Assembly (NCBI GenBank): GCA_030447945.1
Contig: JAUJNV010000004.1
Span: forward strand, 1 to 49,035
Source: Fimbriimonas sp.
Lineage (GTDB): Bacteria > Armatimonadota > Fimbriimonadia > Fimbriimonadales > Fimbriimonadaceae
Direction: 5' to 3'
DNA: 49,035 nucleotides
The notes below the pieces were generated by a model that had not been told where the DNA came from, ran no database searches, and saw nothing but the letters and a program-made list of their open reading frames with translations. How positions within the stretch are numbered: position 1 is the first letter of the stretch; every line of letters starts with the position of its first letter. Of the stretch, positions 27,680 through 36,689 are shown one piece after another. The position numbers were made by a program, and so were the translations under genes.

Positions 27680-28783
27680 CTACTTCCCCTGCGACTGTGA
27701 AACGGTCGCCCTCTCGTCGAATGCGAACTCTCGGCCGGCCGCGAGTCGCTCCTCCAATGCGGAGCGAGGCGACTCTGCCGCCACCGCCCCCCGGAACTGC
27801 GCCAAGAACCGCAGGTCGTTCTCCAGGAACGGGCGAAGATCATCAACCCCATACGCCATCATCGGGATCCGTTCGACGCCCAGGCCAAACGCGAAGCCCG
27901 AGTAGCGCTCGGTATCGATGCCGTAACGCTCAAGGATGTTCGGGTGGATCAGCCCCGCCCCACCGAGCTCGACCCATTTACCGTCGAACAGGCGCGGGGT
28001 GGAGATCGCGTAATCGACCCCCGGCTCGACGAACGGAAAGAAGTCGGGGCGAAAGCGCACCGTGACCTCCGGCCCGAACATAGCCCGCGCGAAGGTGCCG
28101 AGGGTGCCCTTCAGGTGCGCCATGCTCACCGCTTCGTCGACCATGAAGCAGTCCACCTGATGGAAGGTGTGGGAGTGAGTGCGGTCCACCGCCTCGTTGC
28201 GATACGTGCGGCCGATGGTAAAGACCCGCAACGGCGGCTTGGTCCGCTCGAAGACGCGCCCTTGGAGGGCGGTGCACTGCGTCCGCAATAGGTGCGTGTC
28301 GTCGATGTAAAACGTGTCCTGCTCGTCCATCGCCGGGTGGTCGGCCGGGTAGTTCAGGGCGTCGAAGTTGTAGCGGGTCTCCTCCAGCTCCGGGCCTTCC
28401 ATGTAGGTGAAGCCCATGCCGCCCAGCACCCGCTTGATCCGGTTCTCGGTAATCTGCAGAGGGTGCTCGAAGCCCACTCGGGGGCGTCGGCCGGGCATCG
28501 TAACGTCTACCCGCTCCGCCTCGAACCTTTGCGCGCGCTCGCCTTGCTGAAGCTCCGCCGCCCGAATAGCGAGGAGCGCTTCCACCCTCTTGACCGCGTC
28601 GTTGATCTGCGCACCGAATGCGCCTCGCTCTTCCGGCGGCCTCGTGCCGATCCCCTTGCGGAGGGCGGCCAAAGTGCCGCTCTTACCGACGTATCGCAGT
28701 TCCACCTCGCGCAGCTCCGCCGTGGTACCCGCCCCCTGCACCGCCACGACCGCCGCACGCTCCAGCTCTTGGACCTCATTCAT
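27680..28783 (-). CDS. pheS: phenylalanine-tRNA ligase alpha subunit
   Basis: Catalytic alpha subunit of phenylalanyl-tRNA synthetase. It has an N-terminal coiled coil (about 1-85). Class II motif 1 is HPLQITENRIKRVLGGMGF. Motif 2 is VFTIGRTYRNEAVDRTHSHTFHQVD (in pieces). Motif 3 is GFAFGLGVERIPMMAYGVDDLR. TYRNE and THSHTFHQ are the expected amino-acid and ATP-binding sequences. The ATG at 28783 follows a G-rich ribosome site (GGGGGCAAGGC). Beyond the usual end (DLRFLAQF) there are about 37 extra residues ending in SQSQGK, which are either a real tail or a read-through past a lost stop. It is separated from pheT by two genes on the other strand. Confidence 0.92.
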   Translation of the reverse strand: MNEVQELERAAVVAVQGAGTTAELREVELRYVGKSGTLAALRKGIGTRPPEERGAFGAQINDAVKRVEALLAIRAAELQQGERAQRFEAERVDVTMPGRRPRVGFEHPLQITENRIKRVLGGMGFTYMEGPELEETRYNFDALNYPADHPAMDEQDTFYIDDTHLLRTQCTALQGRVFERTKPPLRVFTIGRTYRNEAVDRTHSHTFHQVDCFMVDEAVSMAHLKGTLGTFARAMFGPEVTVRFRPDFFPFVEPGVDYAISTPRLFDGKWVELGGAGLIHPNILERYGIDTERYSGFAFGLGVERIPMMAYGVDDLRPFLENDLRFLAQFRGAVAAESPRSALEERLAAGREFAFDERATVSQSQGK

Positions 28784-28872
28784 GCCTTGCCCCCAGGTAT
28801 GGCGCAGGCGGACGCCCGAATGCAAGCCGTACCCGAAGGTGTGATTGTAGGGTACACCCGGCACGGGAGAAG

Positions 28873-29250
28873 ATGCCGAACCGCTACGTCTACGCCTTGT
28901 CGGGCGGCGAGCCCGACATGTCTCGTTGGCTGGAGATCCATTCCCAAGGGAGTGACCAGTGCACCGTCCACCTCCAAGAGCTGTGCCTCCCCGGCCGCCC
29001 TTGTGGGTTCACGCTCGTGACGTGCCCCTTGAAGTTCCTCCACGCGGCCGTTCAGGACGGCGCGCTTCAAGTGAGCACACGCGAGGGGTACCTCCTCGTC
29101 CGCCGCGACGGCGACCTGGCGACGGTCGAGTTCCGGGGCCGCGACGACAAGGGTCCCATCAAGGCGAGCCTCCGCGCCGTCGATCTCGAGCAGCGCATCC
29201 AGCAACTCTGCGAGGAGATGCCCCAGGGCGACTGCGCGGAGGCGCCGTAG
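28873..29250 (+). CDS. small hypothetical protein
   Basis: A 125-residue soluble protein that I do not recognise. It starts MPNRYVYALSGGEPDMSRW behind a good ribosome site (GGGAGAAG). Its composition is mixed alpha/beta with five cysteines (TVHLQELCLPGRPCGF, CPLKF, QLCEEMPQGDC) and no metal-binding spacing I can name. No signal peptide or membrane segment is present. It is divergent from pheS (89 bases apart) and precedes a coiled-coil gene on the same strand. The frame is intact. Confidence 0.65.
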   Translation: MPNRYVYALSGGEPDMSRWLEIHSQGSDQCTVHLQELCLPGRPCGFTLVTCPLKFLHAAVQDGALQVSTREGYLLVRRDGDLATVEFRGRDDKGPIKASLRAVDLEQRIQQLCEEMPQGDCAEAP

Positions 29251-29364
29251 CCGACCCTTTGCCACCACGCAGGAATTTCCTGAACAAAAATTGCGCAAAA
29301 CTTGGTGGAACTACCTGCTAAGTGCCCCCTGCCGTCTTCCCGATAAACCCTAATAGGAGTGGGG

Positions 29365-29739
29365 ATGGAGACTTTTGTGTTCAAGCTACATACGGAGCTG
29401 GCGCGGCGAGAGGGCGAGGAAGCGCGGGCGCGGGATACCTATCTCGACACCCGAACGGAGAGGCTGGAAGCGGAAGCGACCCTGATCGCACTTCGCGAGC
29501 GCCGCTGGCGGCTGACCGCCGAAGGGGACATGGACACCCCGCGGGGGCACTCGCTGGAAAGCGAGCTGATCGGCTTGGACGATGAGGAGCGCACGCAGTG
29601 GGCGACCGTCGTCGCGCTGGAGGACCGGGAGCGCGAGGATCTCGAAGTCTGGCGCTCCAAACGGCTCCAGGCCGATCTCCTGGCTCGCCTGCGCGAGGCG
29701 GAGCGGGACGCGAACGAGGCTCTTCCCCGCGCGGCATAG
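29365..29739 (+). CDS. small coiled-coil protein, FliJ-like in layout
   Basis: A 124-residue, highly charged, almost wholly helical protein beginning METFVFKLHTELARREGEEARARD. The opening (aromatic-hydrophobic, then heptads with many Glu/Arg) resembles FliJ/YscO-type chaperones of flagellar or type III export. No other flagellar gene is in the window, so the assignment is weak. The ATG at 29365 follows AGGAG by five bases; the in-frame GTG two codons earlier is too close to that site. It may be co-transcribed with pyrF, 35 bases downstream. Confidence 0.55.
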   Translation: METFVFKLHTELARREGEEARARDTYLDTRTERLEAEATLIALRERRWRLTAEGDMDTPRGHSLESELIGLDDEERTQWATVVALEDREREDLEVWRSKRLQADLLARLREAERDANEALPRAA

Positions 29740-29774
29740 ATTCCCTCTTCTCAAGCGGGAGCATTTGATGGACA

Positions 29775-30522
29775 ATGGGGGCGGAAGTGTCCGACCCCAT
29801 GGTTAACCGGAAAGTCATCTGCGCGCTCGATACGCCCGATCTGCCAGAGGCCCTCTGCATCGTCCGCCGCCTCTCTCCCTACGTCGGCGCATTTAAAATC
29901 GGGCACGCCCTCACCCTGCCCCACGGCTTGGATTGCATGGCGGAGCTGCGCGATGCGGGAGCCGAGCGGATCTTTCTCGACCTAAAGTTTCACGACACGC
30001 CGAACTCCGTGGCTCGCGCCGTGTGTCAGGCTGCGGGCCACGGCGTGTGGATGCTCACGTTGCACATCGCAGGCGGGCCCGCGATGCTCCATGCCGCCGT
30101 CGAAGAGGCGAACTGCAACTCGGACGACCGGAGACCCCTCCTCGTGGGCGTCTCCGTGCTGACGTCCCTCGACCAACGGACGATCACCGACGATCTAGGA
30201 GTGTCGCGTACGATCGAGGAACACGCGGTAAGTCTTTCGCGCGTCGCGATCGCTCACGATCTTGACGGCGTGGTCTGCTCCTCCAGGAGGTCCGCGCCAT
30301 ACGTGAGGCGGTGGGCGCTTGCCGGTGCTCGTTACTCCCGGCATCCGCCCGCCTCATGCGGAGCATCAAGATGAGAACCAGAAGCGCACCGGCGACGCCA
30401 TTTTACTCTGGCGGACGGATCGGACCACCTCGTTTTGGGCCGCAGCCTCTCACCGCCACCGAAGACCCTGAGCGGACGCTAGAGGAAATGGGTCCAGCGC
30501 GCTCTGCGCGCCCGGCACTTAG
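29775..30522 (+). CDS. pyrF: orotidine 5'-phosphate decarboxylase (frameshifted)
   Basis: Last enzyme of UMP synthesis: decarboxylates OMP. Recognised blocks are VICALDTPDLPEAL, GAFKIGHAL, the active-site FLDLKFHDTPNSV (Asp-Lys-x-x-Asp pattern), VGVSVLTSLD and LDGVVCS. After frame changes near 30285 come VTPGIRP, KRTGDA and DHLVLGRSLTATEDP, the C-terminal phosphate-binding loop. The length of about 248 residues matches group I enzymes. The start could be ATG 29775 or ATG 29799 (MVNRKVICALD), the latter closer to usual starts. The breaks are in a gene needed for pyrimidine synthesis, so they are probably sequencing errors. Confidence 0.85.
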
Positions 30523-30559
30523 TCTCCGGTCTCGAGTAGTAGGTGCTGGGCTCAAGATC

Positions 30560-31620
30560 GTGACGGAGACGCCCAGCAGCCAGAACCCGGTAGATAACGT
30601 CCGGCTCCCCTCCTCGCCTGGTACCACGGCTATAAGCGCGACCTTCCCTGGCGGGCTGCTCGCGCGATCCCTATGCGATCTGGGTGAGCGAAGTGATGCT
30701 CCAGCAGACGCAGGTCGCGACCGTCGTGCCCTACTGGGAGCGTTGGCTAAACCGCTTCCCACGGTCGAGGCGCTGCGGCGACGGGCGAGCAGGAGGCACT
30801 GTCGCTGTGGCAGGGCCTCGGCTATTACCGCCGCTGCCGGCTGCTTCTCCAAGGCGCAAGGTGGGTGGTCGAGCACGGGATGCCGAGGACGGCGAAGGAG
30901 TGGGAGCGCGTGCCGGGCGTCGGCCGCTACACCGCGGGGGCCATCGCGAGCATCTCGGCGGCCGATCCTTCGCCGGTCGTAGACGGCAACGTGGAAAGGG
31001 TCTTCGCCCGCGTGGCGGGCGACTACTCCACCGGTACCGCGCTCAACCGCCACGCGTGGAAATGGGCGGATCGCGAGCTGGATCGCGAGCGCCCCGGGGA
31101 GTGGAACCAGGCGCTCATGGAGCTCGGCGCCACCGTCTGTCGCCCCTTGCGCCCCGAGTGCCCGCGGTGCCCGCTCGAGGGCCGGTGCTTCGCGCGTCAG
31201 CACTACGCCACGGACGAGCTCCCGGTCCGGCCGCCAAAGTCTGAGATCGTCCAACTTCGTCATGTCGTGTGGGTTCCCGTTTTCGAAAGCCAGCTCGGCC
31301 TGCGGCCGGTGCCGGACGGGCCCTGGTGGCAAGGCATGTGGGAGTTCCCCCGCGCCGAGGCGGTGGGAGAAGAGGAGCCACCCGAGCTGCGCGAGCTGGT
31401 GGGGCCCGGTCTCGTGGAGCGGCTCGGCGTCGTCCGCCACGGCGTCACGAAGCACCGAATCACCATCGATGCGTCGGTGGTGCGGGGCGAGGCGCCCTCG
31501 CCCCGGCTCCGGTGGCTGACGAAGGAGGAGTTAGACGACTTGCCCATCCCGGCTCCTCAGCGGAAGGTGCTCGCGCTCGTCGTGAAGTCCCTCAGGGCCC
31601 CTTCCCTACCCGATCTCTAA
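30560..31620 (+). CDS. mutY: A/G-specific adenine DNA glycosylase (5' frameshifted)
   Basis: Removes adenine mispaired with 8-oxoguanine. Blocks in order: RDLPWR-like start in a damaged frame, [14 protein letters not shown] with the catalytic Glu, [13 protein letters not shown] (helix-hairpin-helix), [12 protein letters not shown] with the catalytic Asp, and the [4Fe-4S] loop C-x6-C-x2-C-x5-C in [17 protein letters not shown]. The C-terminal MutT-like domain ([35 protein letters not shown]) recognises 8-oxoG. The reading frame is clean from about 30845. The start is taken as GTG 30560 (VTETPSSQ). The last 15 bases overlap the convergent J-like gene. Confidence 0.9.
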
Positions 31621-32031
31621 GGATCGGAAGCGGCGCTCGGTCGGGTCGGCGTCTTCGCTCAGAACCGCGTACGCCCACTGGACCCGCCTCTGAATCTCCG
31701 CCGCCTGTTTCGCCTCGGGAGAGTTCGGAGGGAACTTCGTCGGGTCGCTGCGCTTGTTCAGCCGCTCGAACTCGCGGCGGACGTCGGCGAAGGTAGCCGT
31801 AGGCTCAACTCCCAGGAGACGCCGGGCGTAGGCGTGGTTGTCGGCGGTCGGCTCCGCTTTGGCGGGGGCGGCGTAATCGGGCACCGGCGCAAACTCTTCG
31901 CGAGGCCGAGTGCCACGGGTCGCTTCGTCGAGTTCCCACTCGGCGTGCTCCTGCTCGACCCCCTGGATGCGATCCCACTCCCGGTTCACGTAACCACGGA
32001 GGAGGTCGTACGCCCTGCGTCCAACGCCCAT
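31606..32031 (-). CDS. J-domain-like protein without the HPD motif
   Basis: A 141-residue soluble protein. Residues about 67-140 follow the J-domain pattern (YARRLLGVEPTATFADVRREFERLNK..., QRRVQWAYAVLSEDADPTERR), but where DnaJ-type proteins have HPD between helices II and III this one reads RSDP. It is therefore unlikely to stimulate DnaK ATPase. The N-terminal half is acidic and linker-like. It is the last gene of a tight minus-strand run that begins with hisS. Other explanations, such as a helical bundle with chance likeness, are possible. Confidence 0.6.
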   Translation of the reverse strand: MGVGRRAYDLLRGYVNREWDRIQGVEQEHAEWELDEATRGTRPREEFAPVPDYAAPAKAEPTADNHAYARRLLGVEPTATFADVRREFERLNKRSDPTKFPPNSPEAKQAAEIQRRVQWAYAVLSEDADPTERRFRSLEIG

Positions 32032-32069
32032 AGGGGCAGTCTACCGGCTGCAGGCTGCTGGGTTGCCGC

Positions 32070-32312
32070 CTACCAGTAGTACCGGAGCAGCCGAATGTAA
32101 GCTCCGGCCGCGGCGCTCAAGCCCCCGCACCAGGCCCATTTCACGAGGAAACTTTCGATCGAGTCGTAGCGCCGATACTCGGAGTAGCTTCCCCCGACGC
32201 CCAGTGCCCAACCATGCAGGAACCACAAGACGTCTGCCACCACCGTTCCGGCGATGAAGCCCCTCGTCAAGCCGGTACGCAGCTCTTTCTTCAGGTCACC
32301 CCTAGGTCTCAC
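32070..32312 (-). CDS. small membrane protein
   Basis: An 80-residue protein with a basic N-terminus (MRPRGDLKKELRTG) and two hydrophobic stretches, FIAGTVVADVLWFLHGWALG and FLVKWAWCGGLSAAAGAYI. I do not recognise a family. It lies 38 bases upstream of the J-like gene and 42 bases downstream of the coiled-coil membrane protein, all on the same strand, so it is likely part of the hisS transcription unit. Confidence 0.6.
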   Translation of the reverse strand: MRPRGDLKKELRTGLTRGFIAGTVVADVLWFLHGWALGVGGSYSEYRRYDSIESFLVKWAWCGGLSAAAGAYIRLLRYYW

Positions 32313-32354
32313 GGAGGCATGATAGCGCAGGCGGAAATCCTCCGAAGGGCCTCT

Positions 32355-33068
32355 TCAGTCCTTCTGCTCGACGCCTAGCATGTCCTCCACCTCGTTGTAG
32401 CTCAGGCTCAGGGCTCGCATTCGGCTCAAAGTCTCGCGCAGGTCCTCGCCCGAGGTCGCGGCCTCCGAACGCTCGACGGCGCCGACCGCAATGCGCGCCC
32501 GCATCTCCGAGAGTGCCGCCTCCGCCTGACGCACGCCGGCCTCGATCTGGGGCAGCGCGGCCCGGGCTTCCGCATAGTGGGACATCTCGAGCCGCCTTGC
32601 CTCCAGAGCCGACTCCAAGGCTTCGCGCTCGGCGGGCGAGGAGGAGAGAGACGCTTCGGCTTCCAGACGCGCGGCTTCTCGCTCGGCCGTCGCCTCACGG
32701 TCAAGGGAGCGCAGCAACCGGGAGCGGAGGGCCAACGCGTGGGCGATGCCTTCCACGATCCGGCGGGACTCCGCTAGTGCCTCCTGCCCCAGCGCCCGCG
32801 CGGAGCCCGGCGGCTGACCGGCGACGATCTCCTCGATCTCCGTCAGCAGACGGCGCGATGGCGTTAGGAGCGCGCGCCCTTCTGCGCTCAGCCCCTCGTC
32901 GTAATCGGTGCTGGCCCGCTGCGAGGCGGAATGCCGAATCGAGCTCACGGCGAGCGCTCCCGCCCACATCACCACGCCGAGTGCGCCCAGCAGGGGCTGG
33001 CCGAGGACGAACGCCGCGATGGCAGCGACCGCCAACACGAGGGGCACGGGGCGAACGAAGGGGTTCAT
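32355..33068 (-). CDS. membrane-anchored coiled-coil protein
   Basis: A 237-residue protein with two N-terminal transmembrane helices (VPLVLAVAAIAAFVLG and LLGALGVVMWAGALAV) and a long cytoplasmic helical region rich in Ala, Glu and Arg (LRSLDREATAEREAARLEAE, AEREALESALEARRLEM) that should form coiled coils. No known domain is evident. The ATG follows the stop of the beta-barrel gene after only two bases (TAAACATG), which argues for co-translation. The frame is intact. Confidence 0.65.
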   Translation of the reverse strand: MNPFVRPVPLVLAVAAIAAFVLGQPLLGALGVVMWAGALAVSSIRHSASQRASTDYDEGLSAEGRALLTPSRRLLTEIEEIVAGQPPGSARALGQEALAESRRIVEGIAHALALRSRLLRSLDREATAEREAARLEAEASLSSSPAEREALESALEARRLEMSHYAEARAALPQIEAGVRQAEAALSEMRARIAVGAVERSEAATSGEDLRETLSRMRALSLSYNEVEDMLGVEQKD

Positions 33069-33070
33069 GT

Positions 33071-33943
33071 TTAAAACCTAACCCTGAGCGCGAAGCTCAG
33101 ATCGTAAAACTCGCCGCTCCGATACCGAACGAGTGGCTCGAAGAACGCCTCGCGGCTCACGCGGAACGCGCCTTGAAGGCGCACGAAGCTGTCGCGAGAA
33201 TCGCTGCGGTGCGTCCAGCCCAGGGAGACGGATCGATCGGGGTTGGGGTTGAGCGAGGCGTTGAGGTCGAGAATCGTCGTGTCGCGGTCGTCCGCCGTCT
33301 CGCCGTCCACCAGCGCCAGCGCCTCCGCGCGGACGGTAACCACGCCCGCGCGCTTGGAATAGTCCACTCCGAAAGCCCGGCCCCACCCTCGCTCCCGTCC
33401 CGGCGCATCCTCCGGCCGACGCACATAGGTGAGCGCCGTGGCCGAGCTCCCAAACCGCTTTCCGAAGGCGAAGCTAAAGCCTAGCCGGCTACCCACGCGC
33501 GCGACGATTCCGCGCTGCCAGCCGGGCCCACCGTCGACCAACGCGAGGGCGAGCGGCAGCCCCTCGAAGATCAGGTTGGTGTCCGCCCGCGCCGCCCCAG
33601 CGCTCTCACGCAGGAGGTTGCCCGTGCCGAACGGGAGGTACTGCCGCCCCAGCCGCCAGATCCCCTCGTCCTCGACGTAGATCTCATCGAGGCCGCTCGG
33701 ATCGTTCCGGTTCGACACCCGCTGCAACTTCTGCGACACGTAGCCCCGAAAGCCGGGCTCAAGGTAGAAGATCAGCCCGAGGATGCTATGCCGGCCTAAG
33801 GTGCTGTAGAGCCGGCCCGCGGTGCGCGTCTCTTCTCCGATTCGGTAGTCGTAGGTGAGGTCGAACTTGACCCGAACGTCAGGGGTTTGAGCCCGGACGA
33901 GGGGCAGGCAGCCGAAAGCCAGGATAAGCGAGAGCCCTCTCAC
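33071..33943 (-). CDS. putative outer-membrane beta-barrel protein
   Basis: A 290-residue protein with a signal peptide (MRGLSLILAFGCLPLVRAQ). Amphipathic strands alternate through the whole length: VRVKFDLTYDYRI, LGLIFYLEPGFRGYVSQKL, SRLGFSFAFGKRF, VTVRAEALALVDG, RSVSLGWTHR. The C-terminus FYDLSFALRVRF ends in Phe, the usual barrel insertion signal. It was not matched to a named porin family. It starts with GTG overlapping the hisS stop (AAGTGAG), an unusual pairing of an aminoacyl-tRNA synthetase gene with a surface protein gene. The frame is intact. Confidence 0.65.
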   Translation of the reverse strand: MRGLSLILAFGCLPLVRAQTPDVRVKFDLTYDYRIGEETRTAGRLYSTLGRHSILGLIFYLEPGFRGYVSQKLQRVSNRNDPSGLDEIYVEDEGIWRLGRQYLPFGTGNLLRESAGAARADTNLIFEGLPLALALVDGGPGWQRGIVARVGSRLGFSFAFGKRFGSSATALTYVRRPEDAPGRERGWGRAFGVDYSKRAGVVTVRAEALALVDGETADDRDTTILDLNASLNPNPDRSVSLGWTHRSDSRDSFVRLQGAFRVSREAFFEPLVRYRSGEFYDLSFALRVRF

Positions 33944-35200
33944 TTCAGCCGCTCCCGCACCCGCGCCACGGCCTCGGCGAGCGGCACTTCCGTCTGCTCC
34001 GACGAGTCCAGCGCCCGCACCTGCGCCGTTCCTTTCGCCAGCTCGTCCTTTCCTACCAACACCGCCAGCCGCACCCCTGCCTTATCCGCTTGCCTGAGCT
34101 GCGACTTGAGGCTCCTCGCGTCGAGGTCCACGAGTGCCGCCAACCCCTCCGCCCGCATCTCCCGCGCCAGCGCCGCGCAGGCGGCCTCCGCCTCCTCCGT
34201 AGCCTGGACGATAAACACGTCGGGGCGCTCGGCCTCGCCCCGCAGCCCCGCGTCTTCGAGCACGATCAGCGCGCGCTCGATCCCCATCGCGACGCCGACG
34301 CTCGGCGTCGGCGACCCGCCGATCTCCTTCACGAGGTTGTCGTACCGGCCACCGCCGCAAAGGGCGCTCTGCGTCGCCCCTAGCTTGCCCGAAGTCACCT
34401 CAAAGACGGTCTCCGTGTAGTAGTCCAGCCCCCGCACGATCTCGGGCACGAGCCGGTAGGGCACGTCGGCCGCCGTCAGGAGCTCCTGGATCTTGTCGAA
34501 CCGGACGCGTGAGTCGTCTTCCAGAAAGTCGCTGATGGGAGGCAGCTCCTTCAGCGCCTCCTGCACGGCAGGGTCCTTGCTGTCCAGGAGGCGCAACGGG
34601 TTCTTCTCCACGCGGGCGCGAACCTCCTCGCCCTGATCCACAAGATAGCTCTGCATCCCCTCTAAGATTGCCTCTCGAAACCGCGCGCGACACTCGTCGC
34701 GCCCGATGGAGTTCAGGGAGACCTCGATCCCGCTCAGGCCCAGCGCCTGGTAGAAGCGCACCGTCACCTCCACCACCTCGGCGTCCGCGGCGGGCGAGGG
34801 AGAGCCGACCAGCTCCAGCCCCACCTGGTGCGCCTCGCGCAGCCGCCCCTTCTGAGGACGCTCGTAGCGGAAGATGGGGATGACGTACGCGAGCCGCGCG
34901 ACCGAGCCGGGTGGGCAGAGGCTGTGCTCGATCACGGCGCGCATCACAGGCGCCGTCCTCGGGCTTCAGGGTGATGTTGCGGTCCCCCTTGTCCATGAAG
35001 GAGTACATCTGTTTCGTCACCACTTCGCTCGTCTCGCCCGAGGTGCGGATGGAACAGCTCCGTGTCCTCAAAGCCGGGGTGCGGATTTCGGCGTAGCCGT
35101 ACCGGCGCACGGTCTCCCGAAACGCGGCCTCCAGTCGCTGCCATCGGTGCGCCTCAGACGGCAGGACGTCCTCGGTCCCTCGGGGAGCTTGGAAGCGCAT
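33940..35200 (-). CDS. hisS: histidine-tRNA ligase (frameshifted)
   Basis: Class II synthetase that charges tRNA-His. The N-terminal part is MRFQAPRGTEDVLPSEAHRW, RRYGYAEIRTPAL, SEVVTKQMYSFMDKGDRNITLKPE (motif 1 and early motif 2). After a frame change near 34950 follow YVIPIFRYERPQKGRLREAHQVGLELVG (motif 2 and the His-specific loop), VRGLDYYTETVFEV (histidine A motif), GGGRYDNLV and GVAMGIERALIVL (motif 3). The anticodon-binding domain (DVFIVQATEEAE..., VRLAVLVGKDELAKGTAQVR) ends at 33940. The total is about 420 residues, normal for the family. It is the first gene of a minus-strand run; its stop overlaps the start of the barrel gene. Confidence 0.92.
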
Positions 35201-35283
35201 GGGGCCTATTCTGGCAGAAGGTTCGCTGCCACCTCGCGGCGCCGACCTTGGGTACCCAGGAAGTGGCTTATACCGGGACGACG

Positions 35284-35834
35284 ATGTACTGCGCTGTAGG
35301 CAGCGACGCCCGGGTCTACGGCCCCGTCGACAACTCCACCCTCCAGCAATCGGTCCTCGAACGGGGCATCGTGCCCACAACGCCTCTGATCGACCGCAAT
35401 ACGCAGCGCAATCTTCTGGCGACTGACGTGCCGGCTCTGCAGCCTTGGCTCTACGCCACCGCGCGCCGACGCCGGGACCGCCCGCGGTGTCTCCCCACGC
35501 TTCACCGTACTTCGCCCACAGCGGCATCCCAAAAAGCAAAATCAAGGCCGTTCTCTTCGCGCTGTTCTTGGGAATGACTGGCGTCCACCGCTTCTACCTT
35601 GGGCACAACACCATCGGCGACGCCCAGCTAGGACTCACCGTCGTCGGGCTGTTCTGCTGCCCCGTAGGCTTCGTGACGCTTCCGGTCGCCTGGGTATGGG
35701 CCGTCATCGACCTGGTGCTGATCGCTGCGACAACCCGCGGACAGCGAAGGCAGACCACTCGCCTAGGGTCCGACTCCCGCATGCGACCGGCTCCGGGAAT
35801 GGGATCGAACTCTTCGCCATGCCGCCTCGCCTAA
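35284..35834 (+). CDS. GYF_2 plus TM2 domain membrane protein (frameshifted)
   Basis: The N-terminal 55 residues (MYCAVGSDARVYGPVDNSTLQQ..., TPLIDRNTQRNLLATDVPALQPWL) match the bacterial GYF_2 module (Y-x-x-x-G...GP-x-x...L...G.I...T). After a frame change near 35460 and a Pro-rich linker comes a TM2 domain with two helices: KSKIKAVLFALFLGMTGVHRFYLGH, then GLFCCPVGFVTLPVAWVWAVIDLVLIA, including the signature G-x-HRFYLG. Such proteins are inner-membrane and of unknown role; GYF modules bind proline-rich peptides. The tail after about 35745 looks unlike the family and the stop may be earlier. Divergent from hisS. Confidence 0.7.
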
Positions 35835-35841
35835 TCCCGCG

Positions 35842-36689
35842 ATGGCAGACGGGACAATCGGAAGGGCGGATGTTCGACGCCGGGTGCTTGTGACCGGTGC
35901 GGCAGGCCGGATCGGCTCCTACTCGCCGAGCACGCCGCCGAACGGTACGACCTACGTCTCATGGTGCGATCCACCGACGAGGGTGTCGACAAGATCCGGC
36001 CGTTCGGCGAGGTGGTGGTGGGCGAGTTGGCGGACCTCGATGGGCTGAAGAGACTTTGCGCGGGCGTCGACACCGTGCTCCACATGGCGGGCGATCCGAA
36101 CGCGAGCTCAACCTGGGAGAGCCTGCTGGACGCGAATATCATCGGCACCTACCACGTCTTTGCCGCCGCGAAAGCCGCCGGGTGCCGGCGAGTGATCCAC
36201 GCGTCGAGCATCCACGCCGTTTCAGGCTATCCGGCCGACGTGCAGGTCAAAACGAACGAGCCGGTGAACCCCGGCGACCTCTACGGCGTGAGCAAGTGCT
36301 TCGGCGAGGCGCTTGCGCGCTACATGGCGGAGCAGGAGGGCCTCTCCGTGATATCCATCCGCATCGGCGCATTCCAGCCGCTGTCGAAGGCTCGCGAGGA
36401 GGACAGCGTCTCCCTGCTCGACGCCTTCGTCTCGCACCGGGACCTCCATCAGCTCCTGGTGAAGTGCATCGACGCGGAGAACATCCGGTTCGCCATCTTC
36501 CATGGCCTCTCGAACAACCGGTTCAAGCGCATGGATATCAGCACGGCGCGAGAGCTGGTCGGCTACGATCCACAGGACGACCTCACGCAGGAGAACCCTC
36601 GCCTCAAGGATCTCCAGCTCTCAGAGACCGTCATCGCCCACAACGTGCAGGACGAGGGACAGGAGTCGGGACTTAGAGCAGATGGATGA
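35842..36689 (+). CDS. NAD-dependent epimerase/dehydratase, uronate dehydrogenase-like (5' frameshifted)
   Basis: Extended SDR enzyme. The Rossmann loop is VLVTGAAGRIGS. After frame changes at about 35920-35960 come LMVRSTDEGVDKI, GVDTVLHMAGDPNASSTWESL, RVIHASSIHAV and the catalytic YGVSK (Tyr-x3-Lys). The order 'HMAGDP...W..LLDANIIGTYHVFAAAK' and the lack of a sugar-nucleotide C-terminal domain resemble uronate dehydrogenases, which oxidise galacturonate or glucuronate to aldarates. The length of about 280 residues is close to that group. The substrate is inferred only. The stop lies inside the left arm of the following hairpin. Confidence 0.75.
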
